This document shows positions 8,675 through 17,108 of a stretch of DNA of 64,000 bases, piece by piece. This DNA comes from Kiloniellaceae bacterium (GTDB lineage: Bacteria > Pseudomonadota > Alphaproteobacteria > Kiloniellales > J153). Every line of letters begins with the position of its first letter. Position 1 is the first letter of the stretch. A model generated the notes under the pieces. It made no database searches. It was given only the letters and a program-made list of their open reading frames with translations, and had not been told where the DNA came from. Made by a program: the position numbers and the translations under genes. Where the stretch lies: assembly GCA_021776115.1 (NCBI GenBank), contig JAJFGN010000039.1:1-64000 (forward strand). The letters are read 5' to 3'.

Positions 8675-9645
8675 GTCGTTATCCCCCGCCGAAGCGCCCA
8701 GACCGTAGCGGCACGGCCACGCGAAGTAAACCAGCGCCGGCCTCGAACGAGCGCCCACCGGACGATCTGGCGCCGGGCCTCTATCTGGTCGCCACTCCAA
8801 TCGGTAATCTTGGCGACATCGGGGCGCGGGCGTTAAGTGTGCTGGCCGCCGCCGGCCTGATTGCCTGCGAGGACACGCGCAGAACCCGAAAACTCATGAA
8901 CGCTTATGGTCTTGGAACCCCCTTGAGCGCCTATCACGAACACAATGCCGCGCGCGCGCGGCCAGGCTTGATCGCCCGCATGACGGCGGGCGCGGCTGTG
9001 GCCTTGGTCTCGGACGCCGGCACGCCGCTGATATCGGACCCGGGCTACAAGCTGGTCCAGGCCGCGATCGCGGAAGACTTGAGCGTCACCGCCGTGCCCG
9101 GCCCCTCGGCGCCCCTGGCCGCCTTGATGATTTCCGGCCTGCCGAGCGATCGTTTTCTTTTCGCCGGATTCCTGCCAAGCAAATCCGAGGCGCGCCGGCG
9201 CGCCCTGAGCGAGTTGAGCCCGGTGCCAGCGACTTTGATTTTCTTCGAAGCGCCGCGCCGCCTGGCAGCAAGCTTGAGCGACATGTGTCAGTCGCTAGGC
9301 ACGCGCGATGCGGCGGTGGCGCGCGAGATCACCAAGCTGCACGAAGAAGTGCGGCGCGGCACGCTGGCTGAATTGGCCGCCCACTATGCCAGCGCGGGAC
9401 CGCCCAAGGGTGAGCTGGTTATCGTCGTCGGCCCGCCGGAAGAGGCCGCAAGCAGCTTCAGCGAGTCCGATATCGACGCCCGCCTGCGTGACGCTCTAGA
9501 GGGCGGCGCGAGCGTCCGCGATGCCGTCGCCACCGTCGCGGCAGCCACCAAGGTATCGCGGCAGCGTGTGTATACGCAGGCGCTGGATATCGCCGGGCGG
9601 CGAAGCGGCGGGCCCGATAGCGGCCGCGATACCCAGCATGAGTAA
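8659..9645 (+). CDS. rsmI: 16S rRNA (cytidine(1402)-2'-O)-methyltransferase RsmI
   Basis: Tetrapyrrole-methylase-fold enzyme that 2'-O-methylates C1402 of 16S rRNA. The 328 residues begin with an extended basic leader (about 40 residues, arginine/proline-rich) before the usual core start LYLVATPIGNLGDIGARALS. Further blocks are CEDTRRTRKLMNAYG, ALVSDAGTPLISDPGYKLV and AVPGPSAPLAALMISGLP. No later ATG precedes the core, so the extension may be real, or a non-ATG start may be used. Divergent from the LpoA-like gene and overlapping yraN by 8 bases, the common alphaproteobacterial arrangement. Confidence 0.95.
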   Translation: MSLKPRRYPPPKRPDRSGTATRSKPAPASNERPPDDLAPGLYLVATPIGNLGDIGARALSVLAAAGLIACEDTRRTRKLMNAYGLGTPLSAYHEHNAARARPGLIARMTAGAAVALVSDAGTPLISDPGYKLVQAAIAEDLSVTAVPGPSAPLAALMISGLPSDRFLFAGFLPSKSEARRRALSELSPVPATLIFFEAPRRLAASLSDMCQSLGTRDAAVAREITKLHEEVRRGTLAELAAHYASAGPPKGELVIVVGPPEEAASSFSESDIDARLRDALEGGASVRDAVATVAAATKVSRQRVYTQALDIAGRRSGGPDSGRDTQHE

Positions 9646-10006
9646 CCGGGATAGCCGGCGGCGGGCTTATGGCTTTGGCCGCGCCGCCGAGCGCCGGGCG
9701 GCTTGGTGGCTGCGCCTGAAGGGCTACCGCATTGTCGCCAAGGACTTCCGCGCGCCGGTCGGTGAGATCGATCTGGTGGCCCGGCGTGGGCGCGTCCTAG
9801 CCTTGGTCGAGGTCAAGGCGCGCGCCAGCCTGACCGAGGCCGCCCATGCCCTGGGCGCGCGGCAGCGCCGGCGGATCGAACGCGCGGGCACAATTTTTCT
9901 ACAGCACCGCCCGGAGCTTGCCGCTATGGATCTGCGTTTCGACCTTGTACTCTTGGCTCCGGGCCGCTGGCCGCGCCATATTGCCGACGCCTGGCGGATC
10001 GCGTGA
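9638..10006 (+). CDS. yraN: YraN family protein (UPF0102, endonuclease-like fold)
   Basis: The ATG at 9638, inside the rsmI stop region, gives a 122-residue protein of normal family length. Motifs: YGFGRAAERRAAWWLRLKGY, GEIDLVARRGRVLALVEVKA with the E-x-D and E-V-K residues of a restriction-endonuclease-like active site, and the C-terminal LRFDLVLLAP. The biological role of YraN is not firmly known. It is co-expressed with rsmI and followed by a BON-domain lipoprotein gene, as in many alphaproteobacteria. Confidence 0.93.
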   Translation: MSNRDSRRRAYGFGRAAERRAAWWLRLKGYRIVAKDFRAPVGEIDLVARRGRVLALVEVKARASLTEAAHALGARQRRRIERAGTIFLQHRPELAAMDLRFDLVLLAPGRWPRHIADAWRIA

Positions 10007-10086
10007 ACAATGCCTATGTTTTCCTTGGCCCCGCCGGCTGGGGGCCGGGTGGCGCATGGTCAAGATTCTATCGGGGGTGAGACACC

Positions 10087-10692
10087 ATGATACAACGCGT
10101 TCTTCGTCCTATTGCGATCGTCTTAGGCTTTAGCGCGGCCATTGGCGCCGGGGCTTGCGCGCCGGTCATCGTTGGCACCGGCGCGGCGGTCGGCGGCGCA
10201 GCGACGCAAGAGCGCGGCGTGAAAGGCGCGCTGGACGACCAGGGCATTGCCCTGGACATCAACGAACGTTGGTTTAGCGACGATCACGCGGCCTACAGCG
10301 GCGTCAATCTGCAAGTGCAGGAAGGCCGGGCCCTCCTGAGCGGCCAAGTCGTGGACCCCGAGACCAGAGTCAAGGCGGTCCGCCTGGCGTGGCAGGCAAA
10401 CGGCGTGCGCGAGATTATCAACGAGATTGAGGTGCGCGATCGCGGTTCGCTAACCGATGGCGCGCAAGACACTTGGATTACCACCAAGCTGTTGGCGCGC
10501 TTGATCGGCGATGAGGCGGTCGCGTCGCGAAACTATTCAATCGAGACCGTGAACGGCACCGTTTACCTGATCGGCGTGGCGCAAAGTCAGGAAGAGCTGC
10601 AAAGAGTTGTGGCACATGCGCGCGATGTCTCCTACGTCAAGCGGGTGGTCGATTACGTTCGCGTCAAAGCCGCCGATGGCGCGGCATCCTAA
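10087..10692 (+). CDS. BON-domain lipoprotein (OsmY/DolP-like)
   Basis: A 201-residue envelope protein. The signal peptide MIQRVLRPIAIVLGFSAAIG ends in a lipobox-like AGAC, followed by a glycine/alanine-rich segment (TGAAVGGAAT). Two BON domains follow: about 65-125 (VNLQVQEGRALLSGQVVDPE and the VREIINEIEV end) and about 130-195 (TTKLLARLIGDEAV, then NGTVYLIGVAQSQEELQRVV and VSYVKRVVDYV). BON proteins bind anionic lipid or maintain outer-membrane integrity. A GGGGGTGAG-type ribosome site precedes the ATG. Located between yraN and gshB, a widely kept order. Confidence 0.92.
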   Translation: MIQRVLRPIAIVLGFSAAIGAGACAPVIVGTGAAVGGAATQERGVKGALDDQGIALDINERWFSDDHAAYSGVNLQVQEGRALLSGQVVDPETRVKAVRLAWQANGVREIINEIEVRDRGSLTDGAQDTWITTKLLARLIGDEAVASRNYSIETVNGTVYLIGVAQSQEELQRVVAHARDVSYVKRVVDYVRVKAADGAAS

Positions 10693-10801
10693 ACACGGGC
10701 GTTCGCGAAAAAGCCCTGTGGCCCGTGACCTCGTGCCGCTATAGTGCGCGTCCATACCAAGGATCGCCGATAATGACCCACAGGAATGGTAACCCCTTGC
10801 C

Positions 10802-11758
10802 ATGAGCCTTGCCGTCGCGATCCAGATGGATCCGGTAGAGACCATCGATATCAACGCCGACAGCACTTTCGCCCTGGCCATGGAAGCGCGGCGGCGCGGC
10901 CACGGCTTGTATCACTATCTGCCGCAAGATCTTTCCTTGCGCCAGGGCCGCATCGTCGCCCGCGTTAGGCCCTTCGCGCCCCGCCGCGACCCGGCCAGCC
11001 CAGGCCAGATGGGGCCTGCGGAATCGATCGACCTGGCCGGCGTGGACGTGGTGCTGATGCGCCAGGACCCGCCCTTCGACATGGCCTACATCACAGCGAC
11101 GCATATGCTCGAGCACATCCACCCACGGACCCTGGTGGTGAACGACCCGGTTCATGTGCGCAACGCGCCGGAAAAATTGTTCGTCACCCATTTTCCCGAG
11201 TTGATGCCGCCAACCCTGATATCCAGCGACCGCGCGGAAATAGACGACTTCCGCGCGATGCATAAGGACATCATTGTAAAACCCCTGTTCGGGAACGGCG
11301 GTGCCGGCGTGTTTCATGTCGGGCCCGACGACGAAAACCTGAACGCCTTGCTGGAACTCTTCACCAGTCTCTATCGCGAGCCCATCATCGTGCAACGCTA
11401 CCTGCGCGAGGTGCGCCAAGGCGACAAGCGTGTGATCCTGATCGACGGCAAGGCCGCCGGCGCGGTCATGCGGGTCCCGCCCGAAGGCGAAGCGCGCGCC
11501 AATCTGCACGCCGGCGCGCGCGCCGAGAAAACCGCCCTGACCGCCCGCGACAAGGAAATCTGCGAGGCAATCGGCCCAACCTTGAAGGAGCGTGGCCTCA
11601 TCTTTGTCGGCATCGACATCATCGGCGACTACATGACCGAGATAAACGTGACCTCGCCAACCGGGATCCAGGAAATCAACCGCTTCGACGGCGTTTCGCT
11701 GGAAAGCGGTATTTGGGATGCGATCGAGGCCCGGCACGCTTCGGCCCATAGGGCATGA
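10802..11758 (+). CDS. gshB: Glutathione synthetase
   Basis: ATP-grasp ligase joining gamma-glutamylcysteine and glycine in the second step of glutathione synthesis. The 318-residue protein shows the GshB N-terminal domain (MSLAVAIQMDPVETIDINAD, then VVLMRQDPPFDMAYITATH), the phosphate-binding loop region VKPLFGNGGAGVFHVGPDD, and the metal-binding end FVGIDIIGDYMTEINVTSPT. Length and motifs are standard. The upstream gap contains a possible -10 element (TATAGT near 10740). A 7-bp inverted repeat (10694-10700 with 10721-10727) sits after the BON gene. Confidence 0.97.
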   Translation: MSLAVAIQMDPVETIDINADSTFALAMEARRRGHGLYHYLPQDLSLRQGRIVARVRPFAPRRDPASPGQMGPAESIDLAGVDVVLMRQDPPFDMAYITATHMLEHIHPRTLVVNDPVHVRNAPEKLFVTHFPELMPPTLISSDRAEIDDFRAMHKDIIVKPLFGNGGAGVFHVGPDDENLNALLELFTSLYREPIIVQRYLREVRQGDKRVILIDGKAAGAVMRVPPEGEARANLHAGARAEKTALTARDKEICEAIGPTLKERGLIFVGIDIIGDYMTEINVTSPTGIQEINRFDGVSLESGIWDAIEARHASAHRA

Positions 11759-11774
11759 GGCTAAAAAGCTACCC

Positions 11775-13745
11775 ATGCCCGATCCCGCGAAGTTTTCCGC
11801 ACCGGCACCAGATCGACACAACGACGACGACATTCCCTCGAATCCAAGCGCCACACCGAATTTTGGCGATATTCTGAACGCCCGCATCGACCGGCGCGCG
11901 GCCCTGGGTGGCGCGGTCGGAATCGCCGCACTCGGCGCCATGACGGCCATGGGCGCCGGCCTTTTCGCGCGGCCCGTGAAAGCGGCGGCCGGTCAGGGCC
12001 TAACCTTCACGGAAATCGCCCACGGCACCAACCAAACTCATCGCGTCGCGCCCGGCTATGACGCGCGGGTCTTGATTCGCTGGGGCGACCCGGTCGAAGC
12101 GGGCGCGCCGGAATTCGATCCGCTGAATCAAAGCGCGGCCGCGCAAAGTAAGCAGTTCGGCTATAACAACGACTTCGTCGCCTTCATGCCCTTGCCGACC
12201 GGGTCCGCCAATCCCGCCCATGGCCTGCTGTGCGTCAATCACGAATACACCAGTGACCACCTGATGTTCCCGGGCCTGACCAAGCACCGGGAACAGGCCA
12301 AGACGACGCAAGCGCGCGTCGATATCGAGATGGCCGCGCATGGTCACTCCGTCATTGAAATAGAGCGCGCCAAGGGCGCCTGGCGCGTGGTGACGGGCAG
12401 CCCCTACAATCGCCGCCTTACCGCCCTGGCGACACCCATGCGCCTGGCGGGACCCGCCGCCGGACACGCGCGCCTGAAAACCAAGGGCGACCCCAACGGC
12501 CGGGAGGTTATCGGCACCCTCAACAATTGCGCCGGCGGCGTGACTCCCTGGGGCACGGTCTTGATCGCCGAGGAAAACTTCCACGGTTATTTCGGCGGCG
12601 ATCCGCGGACCACCCCTGAGGCGCGCAATTACAAGCGTTATGGCCTGAAGGGCCGCCCCTGGCACGCCTGGCACGAATTCCACGCTCGTTTCCATGTGGA
12701 AAAGGAACCGAACGAAGCCAATCGCTTTGGCTGGATTGTCGAATTCAACCCTTACGATCCGCGATCCGTACCGGTCAAGCGCACGGCCCTGGGCCGATTT
12801 AAACACGAAGGCGCAACCAGCGTGGTCAACAAAGACGGCCGCGTGGTTCTTTATTCCGGCGACGATCAACGCTTCGAATATATCTACAAATTCGTCACCT
12901 CTGGGCGTTTCGATCCCAAGAACCGCGCGGCGAACCGCGATCTACTGGATAGCGGCACCCTGTATGCTGCCCGCTTCAAAGCCGACGGCACCCTCGATTG
13001 GCTGCCCTTGGTTTGGGGAACCGGTCCCCTGACCCCGGTCAACGGCTTCGCCAGCCAAGCCGAGGTTCTGATCGAGACCCGGCGCGCCGCCGACCTCTTG
13101 GGCGCAACCCCCATGGATCGCCCGGAAGACGTGGAGACCAACCCGGTCACCGGCACTGTTTACGCCATGTTGACCAACAACACCTCGCGCGGAACGGAAA
13201 ATACCGACGCGGCTAACCCGCGCGCCAAGAACCGTCATGGTCACATCCTGGAAATGATACCGCCCGGCGGGCGGGGCGCCGGCGCGGACCATGGTGCGCT
13301 CACGTATCGTTGGGATATTCCGGTGCTGTGCGGCGATCCCGCCAAGCCCGGCGACGGCGCCAAGTATCATCCCGGGGTCAGCGCCGACGGCTGGTTTTCG
13401 AACCCGGACAACTGCGCCTTCGATGACCAAGGAAACTTATGGATCGCGACCGACGGGTCGCCCAGAAACGGCTTCGCCGACGGCATCTGGGCCATGGCGG
13501 TCGAGGGCGATAACCGCGCCCTGACCCGGCATTTCCTGCGTGTGCCGCGCGGCGCCGAGATGTGCGGACCCGCTTTCACGCCCGGCGACGAGACTTTGTT
13601 CGCCGCCGTTCAGCATCCGGGCGCCGATAAGGGTTCGACTTTCGATACCCCTTCGACCCGCTGGCCCGACTTCGACGAGGCCATGCCACCGCGCCCCGCC
13701 GTCCTCGCGGTCACCAAGCGAGGTGGCGGAAGGGTGGGGAGCTAA
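11775..13745 (+). CDS. PhoX-family (DUF839) alkaline phosphatase, Tat-exported
   Basis: A 656-residue protein. The N-terminus has a PhoX leader: about 40 polar residues, then ARIDRRAALGGAVGIAALGA, a twin-arginine motif followed by a hydrophobic stretch, pointing to Tat export to the periplasm. The body carries DUF839 blocks such as LLCVNHEYTSDHLMFPGL, NNCAGGVTPWGTVLIAEENF, the RFGWIVEFNPYDP region and PDNCAFDDQGNLWIATDGSP. Family members are Ca/Fe-dependent phosphomonoesterases used in phosphate acquisition. The ATG at 11775 was chosen because it begins the typical leader. No Pho box was evident upstream. Confidence 0.9.
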   Translation: MPDPAKFSAPAPDRHNDDDIPSNPSATPNFGDILNARIDRRAALGGAVGIAALGAMTAMGAGLFARPVKAAAGQGLTFTEIAHGTNQTHRVAPGYDARVLIRWGDPVEAGAPEFDPLNQSAAAQSKQFGYNNDFVAFMPLPTGSANPAHGLLCVNHEYTSDHLMFPGLTKHREQAKTTQARVDIEMAAHGHSVIEIERAKGAWRVVTGSPYNRRLTALATPMRLAGPAAGHARLKTKGDPNGREVIGTLNNCAGGVTPWGTVLIAEENFHGYFGGDPRTTPEARNYKRYGLKGRPWHAWHEFHARFHVEKEPNEANRFGWIVEFNPYDPRSVPVKRTALGRFKHEGATSVVNKDGRVVLYSGDDQRFEYIYKFVTSGRFDPKNRAANRDLLDSGTLYAARFKADGTLDWLPLVWGTGPLTPVNGFASQAEVLIETRRAADLLGATPMDRPEDVETNPVTGTVYAMLTNNTSRGTENTDAANPRAKNRHGHILEMIPPGGRGAGADHGALTYRWDIPVLCGDPAKPGDGAKYHPGVSADGWFSNPDNCAFDDQGNLWIATDGSPRNGFADGIWAMAVEGDNRALTRHFLRVPRGAEMCGPAFTPGDETLFAAVQHPGADKGSTFDTPSTRWPDFDEAMPPRPAVLAVTKRGGGRVGS

Positions 13746-13854
13746 CCGCCCGCCCGCCGCCCTGGATCATTGGCCCTCGGCCCCCTAGACTTAGTACCTA
13801 CAATCGCGGAGAGCGGGCGAACAGACCCGCCAGAGAGTCCGATAGGGGGGCTGA

Positions 13855-15384
13855 GTGGTCGCGCGGGTAAATACGGTCGCGTTCCAGGGTGTCGAGGTCA
13901 TCGATGTCGATGCCCAGGTGCAGATGGCCAGCGGCATGCCGGCCTTCACTGTGGTCGGGCTGCCCGACAAGGCGGTGGCCGAAAGCCGGGAGCGGGTTCG
14001 CGCCGCCCTCAACGCCCTGGGCCTGGCCCTGCCGCCCAAGCGCATCACCGTCAACCTGGCGCCCGCCGACCTGGCCAAGGAGGGCAGTCATTTCGACCTG
14101 CCCATCGCCCTCGGTATTCTGGTCGCCATGGGGGTGCTGCCGGGCGATGAAATCGCCGGGTATTGCGCCCTGGGCGAACTCGCCCTGGACGGGCGGATCA
14201 GCGGCGTGGCCGGAGTCCTGCCCGCGGCCCTGCATGCCTTGGCGAGCGAGCGCGGCCTGATCTGCCCGGCGGTCCAGGGCGGTGAAGCGGCCTGGGCCAA
14301 TGGCATTGAGGTTCTGGCGCCCGATTCGCTTCTGGCGCTGATCAATCACTTCAAGGGCTCGCAGGTTCTCTCGCCGCCCGAACCGGCCCTGGCCGAGGCG
14401 CCGGGCGCCGCCGGAGGACTGGATTTGAAGGACATCAAGGGCCAGGAGAGCGCCAAGCGCGCGCTGGAGATCGCCGCCGCCGGCGGGCACAACCTCCTGA
14501 TGGTCGGACCGCCGGGCGCCGGCAAGTCCATGCTGGCGCAGCGCCTGCCCGGAATCCTGCCGCCCCTGAGCCCGGCCGAGGCCTTGGAGGTCAGTATGAT
14601 CCACTCGGTCGCCGGGCAGCTCGAGGGCGGCCGCCTGTTGCGCGTGCGGCCGTTTCGCGACCCCCACCATTCAGCCTCCCTGGCGGCCTTGGCCGGCGGC
14701 GGCATGCGCGCGAAACCGGGTGAGATTTCGCTTGCCCACCTGGGAGTACTGTTCCTCGACGAACTACCGGAGTTTCCGCGCCCGACCCTGGAAGCCCTGC
14801 GCCAACCCCTGGAGACCGGGCACATCGCCATCGCGCGCGCCAACATGCACGTCACCTATCCCGCCCGGGTGCAGTTTGTCGCGGCCATGAATCCCTGCCG
14901 CTGCGGCCATCTGGACGATCCGGCCTTGGCTTGCGCGAGGGCGCCGAAGTGCGCGCTGGATTACCAATCCAAGATTTCCGGGCCCCTGTTCGATCGCATC
15001 GATTGCCATGTCGAGGTCGCCGCCGTCAGCCCGGCGGATTTGTCTCTGCCGCCCCCCGCCGAGGGCTCCAACGAGGTCGCCCTGCGGGTCTCGATCGCGC
15101 GCGAGCGCCAAACGGCCCGCTACCGGAACTTGCCCGCCGACCGGCGCCCGCGCACCAACGCCGAAGCCGACGGCACTTTGTTGGAGGAAATCGCCGCGCC
15201 CGATACGCCGGGGCGCGACTTGTTGAGCGAGGCCGCCGGGCGCATGCGCCTGACCGCGCGCGGCTATCACCGCGTGCTGCGCGTGGCCCGCACCCTGGCC
15301 GACCTGGAAGGCGCGCGCGACGTGCGCCGCCTGCACATCGCCGAAGCTTTATCCTACCGAAGAGTCGTGCCCGCGCGGGCCTGA
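13855..15384 (+). CDS. comM: YifB/ComM family Mg-chelatase-like AAA+ ATPase
   Basis: A 509-residue ATPase of the ComM family, which in naturally transformable bacteria is a branch-migration helicase. The GTG start follows a strong GGGGGG site. The N-terminal Lon-like S5 domain (VDVDAQVQMASGMPAFTVVG) is followed by Walker A GPPGAGKSMLAQRLPGILPP near residue 220, FLDELPEFPRPTLEALRQPL (Walker B region), MNPCRCGHLDDP, and the C-terminal Mg_chelatase_C region ending LHIAEALSYRRVVPARA. The last 25 codons are present a second time at 17012-17094, suggesting integration at the 3' end of this gene. Confidence 0.95.
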   Translation: MVARVNTVAFQGVEVIDVDAQVQMASGMPAFTVVGLPDKAVAESRERVRAALNALGLALPPKRITVNLAPADLAKEGSHFDLPIALGILVAMGVLPGDEIAGYCALGELALDGRISGVAGVLPAALHALASERGLICPAVQGGEAAWANGIEVLAPDSLLALINHFKGSQVLSPPEPALAEAPGAAGGLDLKDIKGQESAKRALEIAAAGGHNLLMVGPPGAGKSMLAQRLPGILPPLSPAEALEVSMIHSVAGQLEGGRLLRVRPFRDPHHSASLAALAGGGMRAKPGEISLAHLGVLFLDELPEFPRPTLEALRQPLETGHIAIARANMHVTYPARVQFVAAMNPCRCGHLDDPALACARAPKCALDYQSKISGPLFDRIDCHVEVAAVSPADLSLPPPAEGSNEVALRVSIARERQTARYRNLPADRRPRTNAEADGTLLEEIAAPDTPGRDLLSEAAGRMRLTARGYHRVLRVARTLADLEGARDVRRLHIAEALSYRRVVPARA

Positions 15385-15390
15385 GCGCGC
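15308..15390 (+). repeat. Left copy of the duplicated comM 3' end (attachment-site-like)
   Basis: These 83 bases (the last 25 codons of comM plus 6 bases) match 17012-17094 at 73 of 83 positions by my count. Left and right copies bound a lower-GC insertion of about 1.6 kb. In this interpretation the left copy completes comM and is the element-borne attachment site. Confidence 0.75.
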
Positions 15391-15453
15391 GGCCGGCGCC
15401 TTCTGCTGGTCATGAGTCCGAAGCTCAGGAATCTTAGTTGGCGGGCAGGCGCT

Positions 15454-15467
15454 TTGACGCAAATCAA
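15454..15467. promoter_or_regulatory. FNR/FixK-type binding site
   Basis: TTGACGCAAATCAA matches the FNR/FixK/Anr palindrome TTGAY-N4-RTCAA in both half sites. It lies in the leader of the secreted-protein gene, about 160-280 bases ahead of its possible starts, and inside the putative inserted block. It suggests oxygen-responsive expression; this is inferred from the motif alone. Confidence 0.55.
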
Positions 15468-15626
15468 TGCGCGCCGGCGCCTTGTAGTGTAGGGACGTAA
15501 CGTCGAACAGACCGTACCGTCCAAGAAGACCTGCCTAGACTCTACCCGGTACCCGCGTTCGAGACGAGGGGATATTTGTCGTCACATCTGCTTGCAGTCT
15601 ACGACGCAATTAGAAAGGCGGACAAA

Positions 15627-16844
15627 ATGATATCCCAGGAACTCGTTCCCTCTTTGCCGCTGGAATGGCAGGTGTTTGGGCCGACAAGGGCCCGGACCGC
15701 AGACCGGGGGAACTCGAACAATCGTAACAAAATGAGCGCCCTAACAGCAGCCGCACTCGTAGCGGGCGTGATGGCTGCCAGCGCTCCAGCTCATTCTCAG
15801 ACGAGCAACTTCTGTGCCACGCAAAGCGATCCCAGTGTCCTCCTATGCGACGACTTCTTTAACGTGCCAAACGGGCCACCGCCCGCCGAATATCTTGTTG
15901 TAACTCCACGAGGAGGCACCCAATCCGCAATGAACGTATCGGTGGCGAACGAAGAACTGCTCATGGCTTATGCCGGAGGCTTCGGTGTCGCGGCCGCCTC
16001 TCGCGTTGAGACGTTCCAAATCGACGGGACATCGAATCTGGCTTTGGAAGGTGACGTGAAATTCGGTGCGTACGCTCGTTCGGCGGCTGGTATTGAATGG
16101 AGCGAAGCACCTAATCCTGCCGATCAGATACAGTTCTTTCTGCAAAGAGATGAGCAAAGGGCTTATATTGGCGTGTGGATCAGCGACCTCAGCGACCCCG
16201 GTAATTCGGTAGCTTATTATACGTCGAAAGTCTTTCCGATAAACAGCTCCCAAACATACCGGCTAAGGGTCGAAGTTTTGGGGCATGAACGCATACGTGC
16301 TTATGTGGATGGTCAAATGATATTTGATCTTGGCGCGGCCGAACTTGGCGGGGATCTTTCGGGCCTCACGGGTCTCGATCTTAACCCGGCGTTCGTCGCC
16401 AATTCCCACGGGTCATCTCCTTGGCAAGTCCTGTTTTTCGACAATCTGCTCGTTCGCGACTTGCCAAAGCTGGCGTGCGTGGGTTTCGAACCGCCCATGG
16501 CAGGTGGGCCCGTGACGGTGAAGAAGGATCGTGCGCTTCCGCTTAAGATTGAGCTTCACAACGATCTGGGCATGTCGATCGCCGATTGGGACATCCCGGC
16601 TCCCCCCGTCATCCAGATCGTGTACACACCAAGCGCTGGCGCGGCTCAAGACGTCACGCATGACTCCATAGCTGTGGGACACGGAACGGAAGGGAATCAT
16701 TTCGAGTTCACGGGTAGCCGCTGGCAATACAACCTCAGAACGGATGGGTTCTCGGGTGTGGGGACCTACACCATAACGGTCGTACCCGGAGGGGACTATT
16801 TTGTCGACCCGACCTGTACCGCCTCGTTCGTCAAGAACAACTGA
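15627..16844 (+). CDS. Secreted protein with C-terminal PxKF-like beta domain, cargo of comM-end element
   Basis: About 405 residues from the ATG at 15627 (AAAGGCGGA ahead). A TTG at 15576 behind GAGGGG, or an ATG at 15732, are alternatives; the start is uncertain. A hydrophobic signal segment SALTAAALVAGVMAASAPAH precedes the mature part. The middle, with paired short strands (VETFQIDGTSNLALEGDVKF, AYVDGQMIFDLGAAELGG), reads like a jelly-roll/LamG-type sheet. The end has ALPLKIEL and later WQYNLRTDGFSGVGTYTITV, resembling the PxKF-type domain at the end of secreted surface proteins. Base composition is less GC-rich than neighbours, the gene lies between two copies of the comM 3' end, and an FNR-type box precedes it. 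No homologue is recognised; surface or binding functions are guesses. Confidence 0.65.
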   Translation: MISQELVPSLPLEWQVFGPTRARTADRGNSNNRNKMSALTAAALVAGVMAASAPAHSQTSNFCATQSDPSVLLCDDFFNVPNGPPPAEYLVVTPRGGTQSAMNVSVANEELLMAYAGGFGVAAASRVETFQIDGTSNLALEGDVKFGAYARSAAGIEWSEAPNPADQIQFFLQRDEQRAYIGVWISDLSDPGNSVAYYTSKVFPINSSQTYRLRVEVLGHERIRAYVDGQMIFDLGAAELGGDLSGLTGLDLNPAFVANSHGSSPWQVLFFDNLLVRDLPKLACVGFEPPMAGGPVTVKKDRALPLKIELHNDLGMSIADWDIPAPPVIQIVYTPSAGAAQDVTHDSIAVGHGTEGNHFEFTGSRWQYNLRTDGFSGVGTYTITVVPGGDYFVDPTCTASFVKNN

Positions 16845-17011
16845 TTGAGGGTCGCGATACTGGTCGCTATTCGGGACTTCTCGGCCCCGTCCCGCAATCG
16901 CCAAGGGCAGCGGGAGCCGTCCCCAAAACAAACGCTGGCTTGACCCGAGGGATGGCTTCCTTGCCGTATTGCTGGATGCAAGACTTGTCTAAAAGCCGAA
17001 CGTCGAGACGC

Positions 17012-17094
17012 AAGGCGCCCGCGACGTGCGCCGCCTACATATCGCTGAAACCCTATCCTATCGAAGAGTCGTCCCCGCGCGGGCCTGAGTGCGC
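17012..17094 (+). repeat. Right copy of the duplicated comM 3' end
   Basis: In the comM frame it reads QGARDVRRLHIAETLSYRRV then VPARA and a stop, against EGARDVRRLHIAEALSYRRV in comM. Seven of the nine differing codons are synonymous, so both copies evolved as the end of a working comM gene before coming together. Upstream homology stops abruptly at about 17010; downstream it stops 6 bases after the stop codon. No comM start or body is present here. The 264-base stretch 16845-17108 holds no other gene. Confidence 0.8.
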
Positions 17095-17108
17095 TCCGCT
17101 TAAGCGCC

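Noticed and set aside
10739-11950. A 403-codon frame antisense to gshB
   Set aside because: The plus strand carries unmistakable glutathione synthetase; the antisense frame lacks recognisable domains.
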